This document shows positions 7,985 to 9,026 of a stretch of DNA of 9,026 bases, in pieces. Numbering within the stretch: the stretch's first letter is position 1; each line of letters starts with the position of its first letter. The stretch spans positions 1 to 9,026 of the forward strand of contig JBGOUV010000284.1 in the NCBI GenBank assembly GCA_041477815.1, written 5' to 3'. The position numbers and the translations under genes were made by a program. The DNA is from JBGOUV01 sp041477815 (GTDB lineage: Bacteria; Acidobacteriota; Terriglobia; Bryobacterales; JACQDG01). The notes beneath the pieces are model-generated. The model ran no database searches, was not told where the DNA came from, and saw only the letters and a list, made by a program, of their open reading frames with translations.

Positions 7985-8432
7985 CCTGGCGTTTCTGTTC
8001 GTGGCGGGGGCCGCGGCCCAGGTGCAGGGTATCCACTACGTATCGCTCGAGCCGCCGGCGGCGGTGACGGCGCGCCGGGGCTCGGAGGTGGAAGTACCGC
8101 TGCGGTTCATCATCCGAGGCGGCCACCACATCAACTCCAACCATCCGGCCGAAGACTACCTGATCCCCACGGCGCTGACGTGGACCCCGGGGGCCTTGAC
8201 GCCCAAAGGTGTCGGCTATCCGAAGCCCGAGGCGGTGAAGTACGACTTTTCGGAGAAGCCGCTGCTGGTGTGGTCGGGGGGGATAGTCCTGACCTCGAAG
8301 TTCGCGGTGGCGGGGGATGCGCCGGTGGGGCCGGGGAAGCTGAGCGGCAAGCTGCGGTACCAGGCGTGTAACGATCGGGCGTGCTTTCCGCCGAAGACGC
8401 TGGAGGTCAGCGTGCCGGTGACGGTGCAGTAA
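7950..8432 (+). CDS. exported DsbD N-terminal-like (DsbD-alpha) domain protein
   Basis: This 160-residue protein (from ATG 7950) consists of a signal peptide and one immunoglobulin-like domain related to the periplasmic N-terminal domain of DsbD, which hands electrons to target thiol proteins. The signal is KTCCSLAFLFVAGAAA (8-23), with cleavage likely near AAAQ. GGHHINSNHPAEDYLIPT (57-74) is the characteristic opening, and YQACNDRACFPPKTLEV (138-154) holds the redox pair Cys140 and Cys145. E. coli DsbD has a similar YQGCADAGFCYPPET block with one more residue between the cysteines. The membrane and C-terminal thioredoxin domains of full DsbD are absent, so this is a free-standing domain. It overlaps the TlpA-like gene by 35 bases. 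A TTG at 7968 with GGAG seven bases upstream is a well-supported alternative start, giving a neater signal peptide (MKTCCSL) and a 17-base overlap. Confidence 0.85.
   Translation: MRWRRPLKTCCSLAFLFVAGAAAQVQGIHYVSLEPPAAVTARRGSEVEVPLRFIIRGGHHINSNHPAEDYLIPTALTWTPGALTPKGVGYPKPEAVKYDFSEKPLLVWSGGIVLTSKFAVAGDAPVGPGKLSGKLRYQACNDRACFPPKTLEVSVPVTVQ
7957..7960 (+). promoter_or_regulatory. GGAG ribosome binding site favouring a TTG start at 7968
   Basis: GGAG (7957-7960) lies inside the end of the TlpA-like gene, seven bases before TTG 7968. By contrast, ATG 7950 has only AAGG directly abutting it, too close to work well. The site would couple translation of the two redox genes. Confidence 0.4.
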
Positions 8433-8445
8433 ACACGGATTCACG

Positions 8446-8481
8446 CCCGGCCGACACTTCGTGATCAGAGTTTTCGGCGGG
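8446..8481 (+). terminator. possible weak hairpin after the DsbD-N-like gene
   Basis: CCCGGCCGA (8446-8454) can pair with TCGGCGGG (8474-8481), giving an 8-bp stem with one bulged G and a 19-base loop. It starts 14 bases after the stop codon. There is no T tract on the 3' side, so termination is uncertain. The remaining bases up to 8520 show nothing recognisable. Confidence 0.22.
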
Positions 8482-8520
8482 AACCCGGTGGAAGTCAGTG
8501 GGGAGTGAGCCTCCAGCGAG

Positions 8521-8529
8521 TGCTATGAT
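8521..8529 (+). promoter_or_regulatory. extended -10 promoter (TGCTATGAT) for the last gene
   Basis: TGCTATGAT combines the TGn extension with a five-of-six match to TATAAT. A start site near 8536 gives a leader of about 23 bases that includes the GGAAG ribosome binding site at 8546-8550, eight bases before ATG 8559. No -35 match is seen at 16-18 bases, which extended -10 promoters tolerate. This suggests the last gene is transcribed separately from the upstream operon. Confidence 0.45.
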
Positions 8530-8558
8530 CAGCCGTGGGGAGCCGGGAAGAAAGTATC

Positions 8559-9026
8559 ATGGCATGGCTTCGCAGAATTCTGCTGTTCGGCGTCATTGCC
8601 GTGGTAATGGCGGGGGCCATCTGGGTCTCGAAATACTGGATCGCCTCGATTTTGCTTAAGCCGTTCACCAGCGCAACCACAGCCAGGTTTGTCTCCTCCG
8701 ACGAAATCTCCACTCGCCACCTTGTCGCCACGATGTGGGTGGACTCGGTTAGGGTTTACAAGGGTGACAGTATCCAGGTCGATTTGAATTTCGCCAATCA
8801 CAGCGACAAGACGGCCGCAGGCTTGTCCATTGAGTTCAAAGCACCCGGATTCGAGGGGACTGGGCCGTGCTGGCAGAACCAGCATCCCGCATGCCCGCCC
8901 GGAGGAAATTCTGCGGCACCATTGCCGGGAGCACTTACGCCCGGCGAGTCGGTGCACGTTCGCGGAACACTGAAAGCCTCTCAATCCGGGCGTTATGGCA
9001 TTCTCGCGATTTACCGGTGGTCCGAG
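8559..9026 (+). CDS. membrane-anchored extracytoplasmic beta-sandwich-like protein, 3' truncated by window end
   Basis: The frame is open from ATG 8559 to the last base of the window (156 codons, no stop), so only the N-terminal part is seen. Residues 7-24 form a single uncleaved membrane segment preceded by LRR, so the rest should lie outside the cytoplasm. The following region has alternating hydrophobic strands: VDSVRVYKGDSIQVDLNFAN (61-80), LSIEFKAPGF (89-98) and LTPGESVHVRGTLKA (126-140), then GRYGILAIYRW. This layout resembles Ig-like/CARDB-type domains, but I cannot assign a family. Cys104 and Cys112 (CWQNQHPAC) could form a disulfide, which would suit the upstream thiol-disulfide genes, though that link is speculative. 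GGAAG at 8546-8550 is a good ribosome binding site and an extended -10 promoter lies at 8521. Base composition is visibly less GC-rich than the genes upstream. Function unknown. Confidence 0.72.
   Translation, partial: MAWLRRILLFGVIAVVMAGAIWVSKYWIASILLKPFTSATTARFVSSDEISTRHLVATMWVDSVRVYKGDSIQVDLNFANHSDKTAAGLSIEFKAPGFEGTGPCWQNQHPACPPGGNSAAPLPGALTPGESVHVRGTLKASQSGRYGILAIYRWSE

Noticed and set aside
8529..8984. A 151-codon minus-strand open frame at the right end
   Set aside because: The plus-strand frame from 8559 has a ribosome binding site, a promoter-like sequence and a membrane anchor. The minus frame shows none of these.

Overview
The window is high-GC bacterial DNA with tightly packed genes. 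It most likely comes from an Acidobacteriota chromosome, of the Bryobacterales/Solibacter type. The strongest clue is an 826-residue duplicated MacB/FtsX-like permease with no ATPase beside it, the architecture described as acidobacterial duplicated orphan permease (ADOP). The Tat-exported sugar isomerase-like protein and the back-to-back GC-rich hairpins between genes fit this, but the taxonomic assignment is inference.

Layout. Positions 1-161 hold the 3' end of a YfiH/PgeF (laccase-domain) gene. A Tat-signal protein of the mannonate dehydratase (UxuA)/xylose isomerase-like TIM-barrel type follows after 10 bases (172-1383). After a 145-base gap with a double hairpin comes the ADOP permease (1529-4009). 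A second double hairpin separates it from a convergent, minus-strand processive family-2 glycosyltransferase (4084-5682). Divergent from that, with only 8 bases between the two start codons, begins a plus-strand run of four genes: a polytopic GT-C/GT87-like mannosyltransferase-type protein (5691-6944), an unrecognised 183-residue protein with an HEIFH zinc-protease-like motif (6914-7465), a TlpA-like thioredoxin lipoprotein (7484-7984) and a free-standing DsbD N-terminal-like domain (about 7950-8432). These genes overlap or nearly touch and are probably one operon. After a 126-base gap with a good extended -10 promoter, a membrane-anchored exported protein (8559 onward) runs off the window.

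How the genes may work together. The two glycosyltransferases suggest envelope glycan or exopolysaccharide assembly: one is a cytoplasm-facing processive GT2, the other a probable lipid-linked-sugar GT-C enzyme. The TlpA and DsbD-N pair suggests thiol-disulfide exchange outside the cytoplasmic membrane; the transmembrane electron donor (DsbD core or CcdA) is not in the window. The small HExxH protein lies between these two modules and is the least explained gene. I saw no tRNA, rRNA, CRISPR array, IS element or prophage gene. I see no clear multi-gene defence or other novel system; the best candidate for something undescribed is the compact zincin-like protein.
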